Assembly (NCBI GenBank): GCA_031276295.1
Contig: JAISNI010000221.1
Location: 1-44,018, forward strand
Length of the DNA: 44,018 nt
Reading direction: 5' to 3'
From: Treponema sp.
GTDB lineage: Bacteria; Spirochaetota; Spirochaetia; Treponematales; Breznakiellaceae
Each line of letters begins with the position of its first letter. The first letter of the stretch is position 1. Of the stretch, positions 1-8,384 are shown one piece after another. The notes beneath the pieces were generated by a model. The model was given only the letters and a program-made list of their open reading frames with translations. It was not told the origin of the DNA and made no database searches. The position numbers were made by a program, and so were the translations under genes.

Positions 1-299
1 AACACCGGAAGTACCCCTATGTGCTGAGGAACAAGGCGATATGGCTGCCAAATCAGGTATGGGCAACGGACATCACCTATAGTAAGGTCAATGGCAGCCA
101 GGTATATCTGGCCTGTATAATCGATTGGTACAGCCGGAAGGTGCTTGCCTGGCGGGTGTTGAATACGCTGGATGCGGCGTTTTGCGTGTCGGTGCTTGAA
201 GAAGCCTTGAGTGTATGGGGATTCCCGGCAATCTTCAACAGCGACCAGGGGAGCCAATTCACCAGCGAGGCATTTACCCGCGTTGCCTCATCAGCATAA
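1..299 (+). pseudogene. IS3-family transposase remnant (integrase core fragment)
   Basis: The frame is open from the window edge (first full codon at base 3) and reads HRKYPYVLRNK, then WATDITY, a DWYSRK stretch and NSDQGSQFTS, before it derails into VASSA and a stop. These are the linker and the first two catalytic blocks of the DDE (rve) integrase domain of IS3-family OrfB proteins. The first Asp (DITY) and second Asp (NSDQG) are present. The final Glu block, which normally lies about 35 residues further on, is missing. A start codon at base 21 exists, but the homology continues upstream of it, so the 5' end lies outside the window. No matching inverted repeat was seen after the stop. It is best read as a decayed insertion-sequence fragment. 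Confidence 0.85.
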
Positions 300-329
300 A
301 CGCATAGATATATTTTTTTTAATAGAAAA

Positions 330-361
330 GCGGAATGTTCCCCCGCGCTGGAACATTCCGC
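330..361 (-). terminator. Hairpin, possible terminator of the lptF-lptG unit
   Basis: A perfect 12-bp inverted repeat (GCGGAATGTTCC / GGAACATTCCGC) encloses an 8-base loop. Read on the minus strand, the second arm is followed by TTTT and then an A/T-rich run, as in an intrinsic terminator. It lies about 210 bases beyond the lptG stop, so it may end that transcript. It could instead belong to the decayed IS element. The rest of the gap (362-571) is A/T-rich and shows no gene. Confidence 0.5.
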
Positions 362-571
362 CTGCCGGGAAGCCAATCACTACTATTGGGCATAAACGCC
401 TCCTTTGTTCGTGTATTCATGTAATTTTACCGCACTATGCCATTTTATACCTGACGCGCAACACGGCGGTAAAAACCATAAAACAACCGAAAAAAACGAA
501 GGCTCATTTGCGCCCCCAAATATTTTATTTTTGCCTAAAAACGCCGTTTTTTTTTGCCCCCGGATATGCCG

Positions 572-1636
572 CTAGGTTTTTGCGTTACCGAGCAGGCTCG
601 TGCCGATTACGATAAACACGCCGACAGGGAACCATGCGCCGATTATGGGTGGAATATAGCCGAGCCGCGCCATCATCATGCTGATCATCTCCATAACATA
701 GAAGATAACCGCGGCTCCCAGGCTTGAGAGGAGGCTCATAAGGAGTATGTTTTTTTTAAAACGCCCCCCCATAGAAATGGAGAGGATCATCACCACAAAA
801 GAGGCTGAGGGAAAAGAAAAACGGTGATAGTATTCGGCAAGGGCTTTGGTATAGGGAAGCCCGGCGGCACGGAGATCCCCCACGAGGAGCCCCGCGTCCC
901 GCGCCGGAAGATCCTCCACGTTTGCCTCGTTCCGCCTGAAGGTATCAGGTTGTTCGCGGTAGACATCCGTATCCTCCAAGGGGTGGGACCGCAGGATGCC
1001 GTCCGCCCATTCGTAGATGATGGCATTGCTCAAAACCCAGTGATCCCCGGTCCAGGAGGCGCGTGGGGATCGTACAAGAGAGATAAATTTACCTTCGGGG
1101 CTCTGCTCTATGATGTTAATGCCGTTGAGAATTTGGGCGGTATGATCGTAGTAATCGACCGAATAGATAAGTTCCCCCCGGCGGGTCTTAATCACAATAT
1201 CGGATCTGTTTTCGGACTGCTGCTGCCGCAGGAGGATGCGGGAAAGATCGTTTTTCATTTTTAACGTAGGGATCACGATCCTGTCGTCAAAATAAAAGGA
1301 AAAGACGGAAGCTAAAAAACCGATTACAAGCAGGGGCAGCGCAAAACGGCGGAACGGTATCCCCGACGAGAAAATCGATGTCAGTTCATTGCGGGCATAG
1401 AGATCGCCCAGGGTATAGGCCGCCGCAAACAGCAGGGAAATAGGGGTGGCATAGGAGAGGCTTTTAGGCAGGTAGTAGTAGGTAACCCGCATTATTTCAC
1501 GGAGCGGTACCTCATTGTTAAGGTAACGCACAAGATTTGCGAAGAGATCGATAAGGCACAGGAGCAATACGAACATGGAAACGGCGACTAAAAAAATAGG
1601 TATAAACTGCTTGACAAGATACCTGTCCAGGATCAT
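572..1636 (-). CDS. lptG: LptG-type permease (YjgP/YjgQ family)
   Basis: A 354-residue inner-membrane protein of the LptF/LptG family, the permease half of the ABC transporter that extracts lipopolysaccharide or related lipids from the inner membrane. The N-terminus (MILDRYLVKQFIPIFLVAVS) matches the family. Hydrophobic segments lie at about residues 10-35, 55-80 and 95-115, followed by a soluble periplasmic beta domain (about 130-265) and three C-terminal membrane segments. The ATG at 1636 has a GGAG Shine-Dalgarno site 5 bases upstream. It follows the sister permease gene by 16 bases, which fits an operon and an LptF-LptG heterodimer. Assignment of F versus G rests on gene order and is less certain than the family. 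No LptB ATPase gene is in the window. Confidence 0.85.
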   Translation of the reverse strand: MILDRYLVKQFIPIFLVAVSMFVLLLCLIDLFANLVRYLNNEVPLREIMRVTYYYLPKSLSYATPISLLFAAAYTLGDLYARNELTSIFSSGIPFRRFALPLLVIGFLASVFSFYFDDRIVIPTLKMKNDLSRILLRQQQSENRSDIVIKTRRGELIYSVDYYDHTAQILNGINIIEQSPEGKFISLVRSPRASWTGDHWVLSNAIIYEWADGILRSHPLEDTDVYREQPDTFRRNEANVEDLPARDAGLLVGDLRAAGLPYTKALAEYYHRFSFPSASFVVMILSISMGGRFKKNILLMSLLSSLGAAVIFYVMEMISMMMARLGYIPPIIGAWFPVGVFIVIGTSLLGNAKT

Positions 1637-1652
1637 GACTGCTCCATAAAAA

Positions 1653-2936
1653 CTATTTGCGCATCCGTATTATACACATAACGAGTCCTATGGATACGGT
1701 CAGAATATCGGGCAGCCACATACTCCAGAAGGGTGAATAGCCCAGGCGCATCCCCATGGTCTGCCCCCCCAGAAGCAGCGCCCAGTAGATAACGGCAATA
1801 ATGAGGCCGAAGATAAAACCGACGGTCTGGCCGCTTTTCTTTGCGAGGAGGCCGAGGGGCACCGCAAGAAAAACAAAGGAAAACGCCCCCAGCGGAAGAG
1901 AGAATTTTTTATAGAATTCAAGGCGGTAGATAAGGAGGCTCCTGTCCTGCTTAATTGACGCGGCTGTTTCAGCCTCCCGTACAAAGGATTGAAGGAAATT
2001 CGCCCTCCTGTTCCACGATTCATCCTGGGGCCCCCGGCGGAGGCTAGATTCCAGCGACAGGGCCTGCTCCAGGGTCTTACCGTAGCGTTCATCCAGCCTC
2101 AGCTTGAGGTTGTCTTCTTTTTTTTCGATTTCTTTCCATACGTCGGCGGAACTCATCTCCCGTGCGCTGATCGAAGAAACCGCCTGCATAATATCCTCCT
2201 GGGGAACCCAGTAACGCAGGAAACCGCTTGAAGCATAATCGTAATCCTGCCGCGCAATCTCCTTGGACGACTGGATAAAGGCCTCGTGTAAATCCAGGCT
2301 CAGGCCGTCCCGCCCCGCATCTTTCAGTTCGGCATTCCGTGCTATAATGACCCGGCGCTCTCCGCTTCCGGTTCTGTCGATGATGAGGACATTGTCTATA
2401 GAGGTTCCCATTACGTCTCCGGTAACAATCACCGTATCCTTAAAACGTTTTACCGAATTTGCCTCCAGCTCCAGCGCCGGGGTTGAGATAAGTATCCTCC
2501 GGTACAGTTTGGTAAATTCTACCGTACCCGCGGGGAGGAGTATGTCGTTCGCAAAAAAAGAAACCATAGAAATAAAGATACCCACCAGCAGGGCAGGAAT
2601 AAAGATATTCCGGTAAGATAGCCCCGAAGAAAGCATGACGAGTATCTCATTATCCGAGGTAAGCCGTCCTATGGTCATAAGGGTCCCCACAAGAGAACCG
2701 AAAGGCGCGGCCATTGCAATAACAACCGGCAGCGAGTAGAGGATGAGGAGGGCTACCTGCGCCAAGGGGACGCGCTTGGCAAGTATCTGCTGGGCCATCA
2801 GGAGAAGCTGATTTACAAAAAAAATAAAAAAGAAAAAGAGAAAAGATACAAAAAAAGCGAAGAGCATTTCGACAACCAGATATCTGAATATAGTCAGGGA
2901 CATGGAACATTTGTTTTCTATACTTATTTTCTCCAT
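1653..2936 (-). CDS. lptF: LptF-type permease (YjgP/YjgQ family)
   Basis: A 427-residue inner-membrane permease related to its downstream neighbour. It has N-terminal membrane segments at about residues 15-50, 60-85 and 105-130, a long periplasmic domain (about 135-335) and C-terminal segments at about 345-425. The periplasmic part carries a charged, helix-prone insertion (about 265-335, with KEIEKKEDNLKLRLDERYGK) that makes this copy longer than the usual 350-370 residues. The ATG at 2936 has GGAG 5 bases upstream; Met12 is a possible alternative. It lies 20 bases after the dUTPase stop, so it may be cotranscribed with that gene. Treponemes studied so far are generally regarded as lacking classical LPS, so the lipid moved by this pair is unclear. 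Confidence 0.85.
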   Translation of the reverse strand: MEKISIENKCSMSLTIFRYLVVEMLFAFFVSFLFFFFIFFVNQLLLMAQQILAKRVPLAQVALLILYSLPVVIAMAAPFGSLVGTLMTIGRLTSDNEILVMLSSGLSYRNIFIPALLVGIFISMVSFFANDILLPAGTVEFTKLYRRILISTPALELEANSVKRFKDTVIVTGDVMGTSIDNVLIIDRTGSGERRVIIARNAELKDAGRDGLSLDLHEAFIQSSKEIARQDYDYASSGFLRYWVPQEDIMQAVSSISAREMSSADVWKEIEKKEDNLKLRLDERYGKTLEQALSLESSLRRGPQDESWNRRANFLQSFVREAETAASIKQDRSLLIYRLEFYKKFSLPLGAFSFVFLAVPLGLLAKKSGQTVGFIFGLIIAVIYWALLLGGQTMGMRLGYSPFWSMWLPDILTVSIGLVMCIIRMRK

Positions 2937-2956
2937 TTTTCTCCGTACTTACCGCT

Positions 2957-3415
2957 TTAAATCCCCGTAGAACCGAAGCCCCCGGCGCCCCGTCCGGTTT
3001 CCGATAGAACATCCTTCTCCACAACCGATACCCGGCATACCGGCGCTATCACAAGCTGCGCTATACGATCCCCGTCGTGTACCGTAAAAGGCTCGCTCCC
3101 CAGATTGACAAGCAGCACTTCAAGCTCCCCCCGGTAATCGCTATCAATGGTTCCCGGGGCATTGAGCACGCTCACCCCGTTACGGGAGGCAAGGCCGGAA
3201 CGGGGCCTTACCTGCCCTTCAAACCCGGCGGGAATCTCCGGTATAAGCCCGGTAGGGATCCGCCGCCTTTCCAAGGGCGGGATAACCAGAGGCTCGTCAA
3301 GAAAGGCCCTCAGATCGAGCCCCGCCGCCCCTTCGCTTGCATACTGCGGAAGCTGAACGCGAGGCTCTTTTTTCAGTATACCCAGCACGGGGGAAAGATC
3401 GTTACGGGGCAACAT
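2957..3415 (-). CDS. dut: dUTP diphosphatase
   Basis: A 152-residue trimeric-type dUTPase that hydrolyses dUTP to dUMP and pyrophosphate, keeping uracil out of DNA and supplying dUMP for dTMP synthesis. All five family motifs are present in order: AGLDLRA (31-37), RPRSGLASRNG (70-80), NAPGTIDSDYRGEL (85-98, with the catalytic Asp and the uracil-contacting Tyr), GDRIAQLV (115-122) and the C-terminal RGAGGFGSTG arm (142-151). Length is normal. The gene begins 8 bases after the pnp stop and is probably translated from the same message. Confidence 0.96.
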   Translation of the reverse strand: MLPRNDLSPVLGILKKEPRVQLPQYASEGAAGLDLRAFLDEPLVIPPLERRRIPTGLIPEIPAGFEGQVRPRSGLASRNGVSVLNAPGTIDSDYRGELEVLLVNLGSEPFTVHDGDRIAQLVIAPVCRVSVVEKDVLSETGRGAGGFGSTGI

Positions 3416-3423
3416 CTAAACTT

Positions 3424-5607
3424 TTAACGCCTCCGCGGCCTGTCGTCGTGGTAATTGCCGTCACGGCGGCTGTCCCTGGAGCGGTTTTCTTCCCTGCGCG
3501 GCCCCGGATGCTCGGATTCTTCCCTGTCGGGATCGATTGCGTCAATATAGGAAAGATTCAGACGGCCCATTTTATCGCTCTCCAGAACCTTAACCGGTAT
3601 TTCCTGCCCTTCCTTTATCACATCGGTAACCGTAGCGATACGCTGGCGGGACAGCTTGCTGATATGCACAAGCCCTTCCTTACCGGGCAGTATCTCGACA
3701 AACGCGCCGAATTCCATGATCCGCTTGACCGTCCCCTTGTATATACGCCCTACCTCCGGGTCGGAAACTATGCCCAGCACCGCAATCTTGGCTTCTTCGG
3801 CGTCCTTGGTGTTTTTACCGTAGATGGTAACGGTTCCGTCGTTTTCGGTATTGATGGTTACGTTGTGCTGTTCACAGATAGCCTTGATATTCTTTCCGCC
3901 GGGGCCTATGAGCGCTCCAATCTTGTCAATTTCGATTATCATGGTCAGGATCTTGGGGGCATATTCGCTGATATGATCGGTAGGCCTGTTGATGGTCCCG
4001 TTCATTATGGAAAGGATATGAAGCCTTCCCCGTTTTGCCTGTTCCAGGGCTTTCCGCATGATTTCGGGGCTTACCCCCGCGATCTTTATATCCATCTGAA
4101 AACCGGTGATGCCGTCGGCCGTACCAGCAACTTTAAAGTCCATATCCCCCAAGTGATCCTCTTCGCCGAGAATATCGGAGAGTACCGCATAACGGCTTCC
4201 CTCGGTGATAAGCCCCATAGCTATGCCCGCTACGGGCTTTTTCATGGGAACACCCGCTTGCAGCATGGAAAGCGTTCCGCCGCAGACGGTTGCCATAGAC
4301 GAGGACCCGTTTGATTCCATTATCTCGCTTACAACCCGTATGGTATAGGGAAATTCATTTTTTGAAGGGATCATTGCCTCAAGGGAACGGCGGGCAAGGT
4401 TGCCGTGGCCGACTTCCCGGCGTCCGGTTCCCATACGGCCTACCTCCCCGACCGAATAGGCGGGGAAATTGTAGTGGAGGATAAAATTTTCCCGTTTATC
4501 GCCGTCTATATCGTCGTATATCTGCTCGTCAAATACGGTACCCAAGGTAGTAACGGCCAGGGACTGGGTTTCACCGCGGGTAAAAAGCGCCGAACCGTGG
4601 GTACGGGGAAGGATGCCGATTTCGCAGGTTATTTCCCGTATATCCTCAGTACCGCGGCCGTCCACCCGCCTGCCCTTGTCAAGAATGGACGAACGCAGGA
4701 TGCGGTACTCCATATCCTCAAAAAGCGCATCAAAGAGCTTCTGCTGCATCTCATCCTGGAGCTGTTCTTCATATTGGGCTTTTATATCGGCCTTTACCTT
4801 TCTGATAGTATCCCGGCGTTCCAGCTTGCCCTTTAAAAAACAGGCTTCTTCCAGCAGAGGATAGGCTTTACCCTCAATAGCCTCTTTGTTTTCAAGAACA
4901 GCCGTCATTTCGGTCAGGGGAAGTTTTTCTTTTCCCGCAAGGGTACGCAGTTTTTCCTGCAATTCACAGAATTCAATGATAACCTGCTGGGCTTTTTCCA
5001 ACGCGGCTATCATCAAATCCTCGCCGACTTCCCTGGCCCCCCCTTCCACCATAGTAATACCTTCTTTGCTACCGGCCACGACGATTTCCAGGGTGGATTT
5101 TTCAATTTCCTCATAGGTAGGGTTGACAATAAGCTCACCGTTTACCTGGCATATCCTTACACCGGCGATAGGACCGTTAAAGGGAATATCGGAGATATGT
5201 ACCGCGGCGGAAGACGCAATGATTGCCAGTATATCAGGCGGATTAACCTGATCGGTAGATAAGGTTGTAGGCACTATCTGGATTTCCCGCCCGAAACTCT
5301 TGTTAAAGAGGGGGCGCATAGGCCGATCTATGAGCCGCGACACGAGGATCTCCTTGTCCTTGGGCCGCCCTTCGCGTTTAATAAAGCCCCCCGGAATCTT
5401 CCCCGCCGCATAGTATTTTTCGTTATAATCAACCGTAAGGGGAACATAGTCCAATCCCTCAACGGCCTCCGGCGAAGAACACACCGTAGCCAATACTGCG
5501 GATCCTGCATATTGGGCAAAAACCGCCCCCGCAGCCTGTTTTGCAATCCTGCCGGTTTCCAGGATAAGTTCCTTTCCGGCAATTTGATAACTAACTCTGT
5601 TAAGCAT
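3424..5607 (-). CDS. pnp: Polyribonucleotide nucleotidyltransferase (PNPase)
   Basis: A 727-residue phosphorolytic 3'-5' exoribonuclease that degrades RNA with inorganic phosphate and forms the core of bacterial RNA-decay complexes. In order: a first RNase PH domain (about 10-145), a helical linker (about 150-300), a second RNase PH domain (about 310-540, with RRVDGR at its start), a KH domain containing IGPGGKNIKAI (about 560-600), an S1 domain (about 620-690, IYKGTVKRIMEFGAFVEI) and a very charged Arg/Asp/Glu tail after residue 695. The ATG at 5607 is the natural start (MLNRVSYQIAGKELILETG), but the Shine-Dalgarno site is weak. The leader holds a fold-back repeat and other hairpins. In other bacteria the pnp leader is a target for autoregulation together with RNase III. 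Confidence 0.97.
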   Translation of the reverse strand: MLNRVSYQIAGKELILETGRIAKQAAGAVFAQYAGSAVLATVCSSPEAVEGLDYVPLTVDYNEKYYAAGKIPGGFIKREGRPKDKEILVSRLIDRPMRPLFNKSFGREIQIVPTTLSTDQVNPPDILAIIASSAAVHISDIPFNGPIAGVRICQVNGELIVNPTYEEIEKSTLEIVVAGSKEGITMVEGGAREVGEDLMIAALEKAQQVIIEFCELQEKLRTLAGKEKLPLTEMTAVLENKEAIEGKAYPLLEEACFLKGKLERRDTIRKVKADIKAQYEEQLQDEMQQKLFDALFEDMEYRILRSSILDKGRRVDGRGTEDIREITCEIGILPRTHGSALFTRGETQSLAVTTLGTVFDEQIYDDIDGDKRENFILHYNFPAYSVGEVGRMGTGRREVGHGNLARRSLEAMIPSKNEFPYTIRVVSEIMESNGSSSMATVCGGTLSMLQAGVPMKKPVAGIAMGLITEGSRYAVLSDILGEEDHLGDMDFKVAGTADGITGFQMDIKIAGVSPEIMRKALEQAKRGRLHILSIMNGTINRPTDHISEYAPKILTMIIEIDKIGALIGPGGKNIKAICEQHNVTINTENDGTVTIYGKNTKDAEEAKIAVLGIVSDPEVGRIYKGTVKRIMEFGAFVEILPGKEGLVHISKLSRQRIATVTDVIKEGQEIPVKVLESDKMGRLNLSYIDAIDPDREESEHPGPRREENRSRDSRRDGNYHDDRPRRR

Positions 5608-5622
5608 ATATACTCGCTTTCT

Positions 5623-5682
5623 TTATTCGTGCGGGGTTTAACACCCCGCCCTTCAGGACGGTTAAAAAGGTATTAAACCCCG
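5623..5682. repeat. Fold-back intergenic repeat, copy 1 (pnp leader)
   Basis: This starts with TTATTCG (5623-5629). CGGGGTTTAA (5632-5641) pairs with TTAAACCCCG (5673-5682), and an inner stem forms from CCGCCC and GGACGG around TTCA. Related elements share the TTATTCG edge, the CCCGCCCTTCAGG palindrome or the TTTAATAC arm (13129, 18485, 28822). The copy lies in the rpsO-pnp gap only 16 bases upstream of the pnp start, so it will be transcribed and folded in the pnp leader. The rest of the gap (5683-5850) contains two further short inverted repeats, GCCCTTTAAGGCGGGC near 5715 and CCGCTTGAGCGG near 5765, and no gene. Confidence 0.75.
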
Positions 5683-5850
5683 AATGCACATACCTTATGA
5701 GAACAACACACCGTGCCCTTTAAGGCGGGCTTGTTGATTAAGACATAAGGCTCATGAATGCCGCCGCTTGAGCGGTTTGCAGATACGTCTTCCCGTATAC
5801 CGTTTGTCAGGGCGGAACAGGCTCCGTCTGTCCGCTCCGCGGCGGAGGCA

Positions 5851-6120
5851 TCATTTACGGAGGCCTAATTCCTTGATGACGGTACGGTATTTTTCCAGGT
5901 TTGTCCGCTGAACATACTTGAGCAGCCTGCGGCGTTTGCCTACGAGGATCAATAAGCCCCGCTGACTGGACTTATCCTTTTTGAACTGTTTGCAATGCTC
6001 CGTAAGCTGCTCGATCCTTTTGGTGAGCAACGCTACCTGAACCTCCGAAGTTCCGGTATCCTTTTCGTTTGCCCCGAATTTGGTAACGATGGAGATAACT
6101 TCGTCTCTGTTTAATGCCAT
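5851..6120 (-). CDS. rpsO: 30S ribosomal protein S15
   Basis: An 89-residue protein of exactly the family length. S15 binds the central domain of 16S rRNA at a three-way junction early in small-subunit assembly. The conserved body is clear: GTSEVQVALLTKRIEQLTEH (about residues 23-42), then HCKQFKKDKSSQRGLLILVGKR and the LLKYVQ motif. The ATG at 6120 is preceded by AAGGAG with normal spacing. It sits between ribF and pnp, an order common in bacteria, and its leader contains a three-branch RNA structure described separately. Confidence 0.98.
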   Translation of the reverse strand: MALNRDEVISIVTKFGANEKDTGTSEVQVALLTKRIEQLTEHCKQFKKDKSSQRGLLILVGKRRRLLKYVQRTNLEKYRTVIKELGLRK

Positions 6121-6153
6121 ATATTTACACTCCTTGGGTACAACATCAATGAA

Positions 6154-6204
6154 GGGAGAACTGAAATTTCAGCTTGCAGGGCAAACTTTTTGCCTTTTTC
6201 TCCC
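6154..6204 (-). promoter_or_regulatory. Predicted three-way-junction leader of rpsO
   Basis: Read on the minus strand, GGGAGAA (6204-6198) pairs with TTCTCCC (6160-6154) to close a junction. Inside it are a GGCAAA/TTTGCC hairpin (6194-6180) and a CTGA/TCAG hairpin (6172-6161). The structure ends about 34 bases upstream of the rpsO ATG. S15 is known in several bacteria to repress its own translation by binding leader structures, some of which mimic the 16S three-way junction. The pairing is seen in the sequence; the regulatory role is inferred. Confidence 0.5.
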
Positions 6205-6227
6205 CTGTAATAGCGGCGGCTTCACCT

Positions 6228-7037
6228 TTAATTTTTAGAAACCGCTTGGCCGGATATGAATTCAATACATTCAATATAACTACAATCATCCTTCAAAGGT
6301 ATACAAACACCCTCCCCGCTTATACGGATCTCCATTTTTTGCCCCTCGGAGGAATCTTTCCGGTAAAGTACAACCGGAAAAGATCCTTCCCGTGCAAAGA
6401 CCCGGTTACGCAGGGCAGGTTTATATAAAAAACCCTCCTCTCTTTTTTCACCTTGAATACCCCGTAAATCTAGTACGACATTCCGGCCCAAAAGACAGGA
6501 GGCTTCCTCCATGTTGCCTTTCAGAATGGCGGAACGTATACGGGTGGAACTTACAGGCCCGTGCCCTTCTCCAAGCGGGGGGATCACTTCGATTGCTATC
6601 CCTCCTGCCTCCCCTATTGCCTGAATACAGGCCGCGTCGGTATCCAGTTTATAACCGCAGCGGAAATTCCTGCCTATTGCCAAAAAAACAAGATTCCCCC
6701 GGTTTTTAAGGGTATCTATAAATTCCCGCCCTTTCAGTTTACTGAAATTACCGGAAAAGTCAATGAGTATGGCCCGCTCTACGCCGAGAGCTTCAAGGCA
6801 TTCAAGTTTTTGTACCGGACTCAAGATATCCCCCTCGTAGGATTCGGCGTTTAAAATACTCTTGGGATTCTGCCTAAAGGTGATCACCGTGGGGAAGGGC
6901 CCGCGTTCTACAACCTTCCGTATCAGAGCCTGATGCCCCCGGTGCACTCCGTCAAAAACGCCTATGGTCATAGCCGAGGGCTTTCCCCTCCTGTCGGAGG
7001 GGGGCCCGGCAAATTCGGCCCAGTCAAGGACAAGCAT
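6228..7037 (-). CDS. ribF: RibF-like FAD synthetase with a reduced riboflavin-kinase region
   Basis: A homologue of bifunctional RibF, which phosphorylates riboflavin to FMN and adenylylates FMN to FAD. The N-terminal nucleotidyltransferase half is intact: GVFDGVHRGH (26-35), the IGRNFRCGYK block and SSTRIRSAIL. The C-terminal half after LLGR is only about 83 residues, where a flavokinase domain is usually about 120-130, and the expected GFPTAN-type substrate motif is not visible. The protein is 269 residues, against about 300-310 normally. I chose the ATG at 7037 because it has GGAG upstream and overlaps the truB stop by 14 bases, the same architecture seen at the rbfA-truB junction. An upstream in-frame start at 7082 would overlap truB by 59 bases. 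Kinase activity cannot be assumed. Confidence 0.85.
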   Translation of the reverse strand: MLVLDWAEFAGPPSDRRGKPSAMTIGVFDGVHRGHQALIRKVVERGPFPTVITFRQNPKSILNAESYEGDILSPVQKLECLEALGVERAILIDFSGNFSKLKGREFIDTLKNRGNLVFLAIGRNFRCGYKLDTDAACIQAIGEAGGIAIEVIPPLGEGHGPVSSTRIRSAILKGNMEEASCLLGRNVVLDLRGIQGEKREEGFLYKPALRNRVFAREGSFPVVLYRKDSSEGQKMEIRISGEGVCIPLKDDCSYIECIEFISGQAVSKN

Positions 7038-8037
7038 CGCCCGTCTCCGTTCTTTGGCAGGAACCGGATGCCGCATACACATAGCCGTATGTCCATTTTC
7101 CGGCTTTTTTTTCTATCATCCCTATAAAATCCCCCCCTGTGCCGGGGGACCGCCCCGTATCCAGGAAAACGCCCGCGCGTATGCTCCCCGTCTCTTCAGG
7201 GCCGGGTGTTTCGGGAAAACGGGACGCCGGATAACGGATAGCATTTTCGTCCACAAGGCAATCCAAATTATTACCGTGTATCATTTTTTGAACAGTACCC
7301 TTATCCACCGGCAGGATCGGCAATCCAAGGGTCTCAAAACACCCCATATCAAGAGGATGTAAGGCGCCACGCAGGCCGGATGAATCTTCGGCGTCCGACG
7401 CGGCGGAAAGCGGAAAGCCTGCGATTTGGGTACGCTCAAGGCTTGAGAGATGGGCTCTTGATTGTACGGACAGGGCAAGGTCCCTGGCCAGGGATCGTAT
7501 ATATACACCGCTTGAGCAATGAACATGGATGCGGGCGTAGGGCGGATCATACGAGAGAAGATCGAACGCGTAAATTGTTACCAGCCTTTCCTTCATCTCG
7601 GGATTCTTCCCCGCCCGGGCCAGTTCGGAGGCCCGCTTCCCCCCGAGGTGAATTGCCGAATATACCGGGGGCGCCTGTAGAATGGTTCCCCTGAACCGGG
7701 GCACTACGGCCTCAAGCGCGTTTAACGGCGGAACGGGAGCTTCCGCAATGGATAAACCTTCAGGGTCCAGGGTATCGGTCTCGATTCCAAAACGGACGGT
7801 TCCCTCGTAGTGTTTATCGGAGGAACTGAACCATCGGGCAAGTTTTACCGCCCGTCCGACAAGAACAAGGAGCAGACCGCGGGCAAATTTATCCAACGTA
7901 CCGGTATGGCCTACCCTGGAAGTAGAGAAGACTTTTTTTATCAGACTCAGGGATTCAAATGAAGTTACTCCGGATTTTTTGTTTAAAAGCAACAATCCTG
8001 AAACTTCGTTTTCCTTTCCGGGACTAATTACCCTCAT
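7024..8037 (-). CDS. truB: tRNA pseudouridine(55) synthase TruB
   Basis: This enzyme makes pseudouridine 55 in the T-loop of tRNAs. The family start (SGLLLLNKKSGVTSFESL) is followed by the catalytic block VGHTGTLDKFARGLLLV, where the Asp of GTLD is the nucleophile. Further family blocks are YEGTVRFGIETDTLDPEG, PPVYSAIHLGGKRASELAR and CSSGVYIRSLARDL. Length is about 337 residues. I prefer the ATG at 8037, which overlaps the rbfA stop by 14 bases. A TTG at 8055 is a less likely alternative. The C-terminal 80 residues (a PUA-like position) are weakly conserved. It is part of the infB-rbfA-truB-ribF block, which suggests translational coupling. Confidence 0.93.
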   Translation of the reverse strand: MRVISPGKENEVSGLLLLNKKSGVTSFESLSLIKKVFSTSRVGHTGTLDKFARGLLLVLVGRAVKLARWFSSSDKHYEGTVRFGIETDTLDPEGLSIAEAPVPPLNALEAVVPRFRGTILQAPPVYSAIHLGGKRASELARAGKNPEMKERLVTIYAFDLLSYDPPYARIHVHCSSGVYIRSLARDLALSVQSRAHLSSLERTQIAGFPLSAASDAEDSSGLRGALHPLDMGCFETLGLPILPVDKGTVQKMIHGNNLDCLVDENAIRYPASRFPETPGPEETGSIRAGVFLDTGRSPGTGGDFIGMIEKKAGKWTYGYVYAASGSCQRTETGDACP

Positions 8038-8383
8038 CCTTTGCAAGATCCTCAATCTTTTTTACCAGATCGAATCCTTCCTTAATAGTGGTATCTTCGT
8101 GAAAGCGGAGATGGGGTATCTGACGTATATACAGTATACGGGCCAGCACGGATTGAATGAACCCGGCGGCGCTTTCAAGCCCGGCTACTCCCTTGGCGAC
8201 GCTGCCTTCCGGGTTAACAGAGGAGACATATACATCCGCATACGAAAGGTCGCGGGAAACCTTTACGTGATTAATAGACAGTAAAGAATTAACCCGCGGG
8301 TCCTTTATCTGTCCCTCTAAAATAAGCGCGCCGATTTTTTCCCGGATAAGATGCCCTATCCTCTCTGTTCTATGCCCTGTCAT
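8024..8383 (-). CDS. rbfA: 30S ribosome-binding factor A
   Basis: A 119-residue single KH-fold assembly factor that acts late in 30S maturation near the 5' end of 16S rRNA. Family features are the N-terminal RTERIGHLIREKIGALILEG, the DPRV.SLLSINHVKVSRDLSYADVYVS core and the RIRQIPHLRF-like segment (ILYIRQIPHLRFHEDTT). The ATG lies one base after the infB stop with little Shine-Dalgarno sequence, so translation is probably coupled to infB. Its 3' end overlaps truB. Confidence 0.95.
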   Translation of the reverse strand: MTGHRTERIGHLIREKIGALILEGQIKDPRVNSLLSINHVKVSRDLSYADVYVSSVNPEGSVAKGVAGLESAAGFIQSVLARILYIRQIPHLRFHEDTTIKEGFDLVKKIEDLAKDEGN

Positions 8384-8384
8384 A

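Noticed and set aside
211-615. A 134-residue frame after the transposase remnant
   Set aside because: It crosses the hairpin at 330 and the end of lptG and has no recognisable content.
3337-4314. A 325-residue open frame antisense to pnp
   Set aside because: It lies wholly over the conserved PNPase gene, shows no domain and has no ribosome-binding site.
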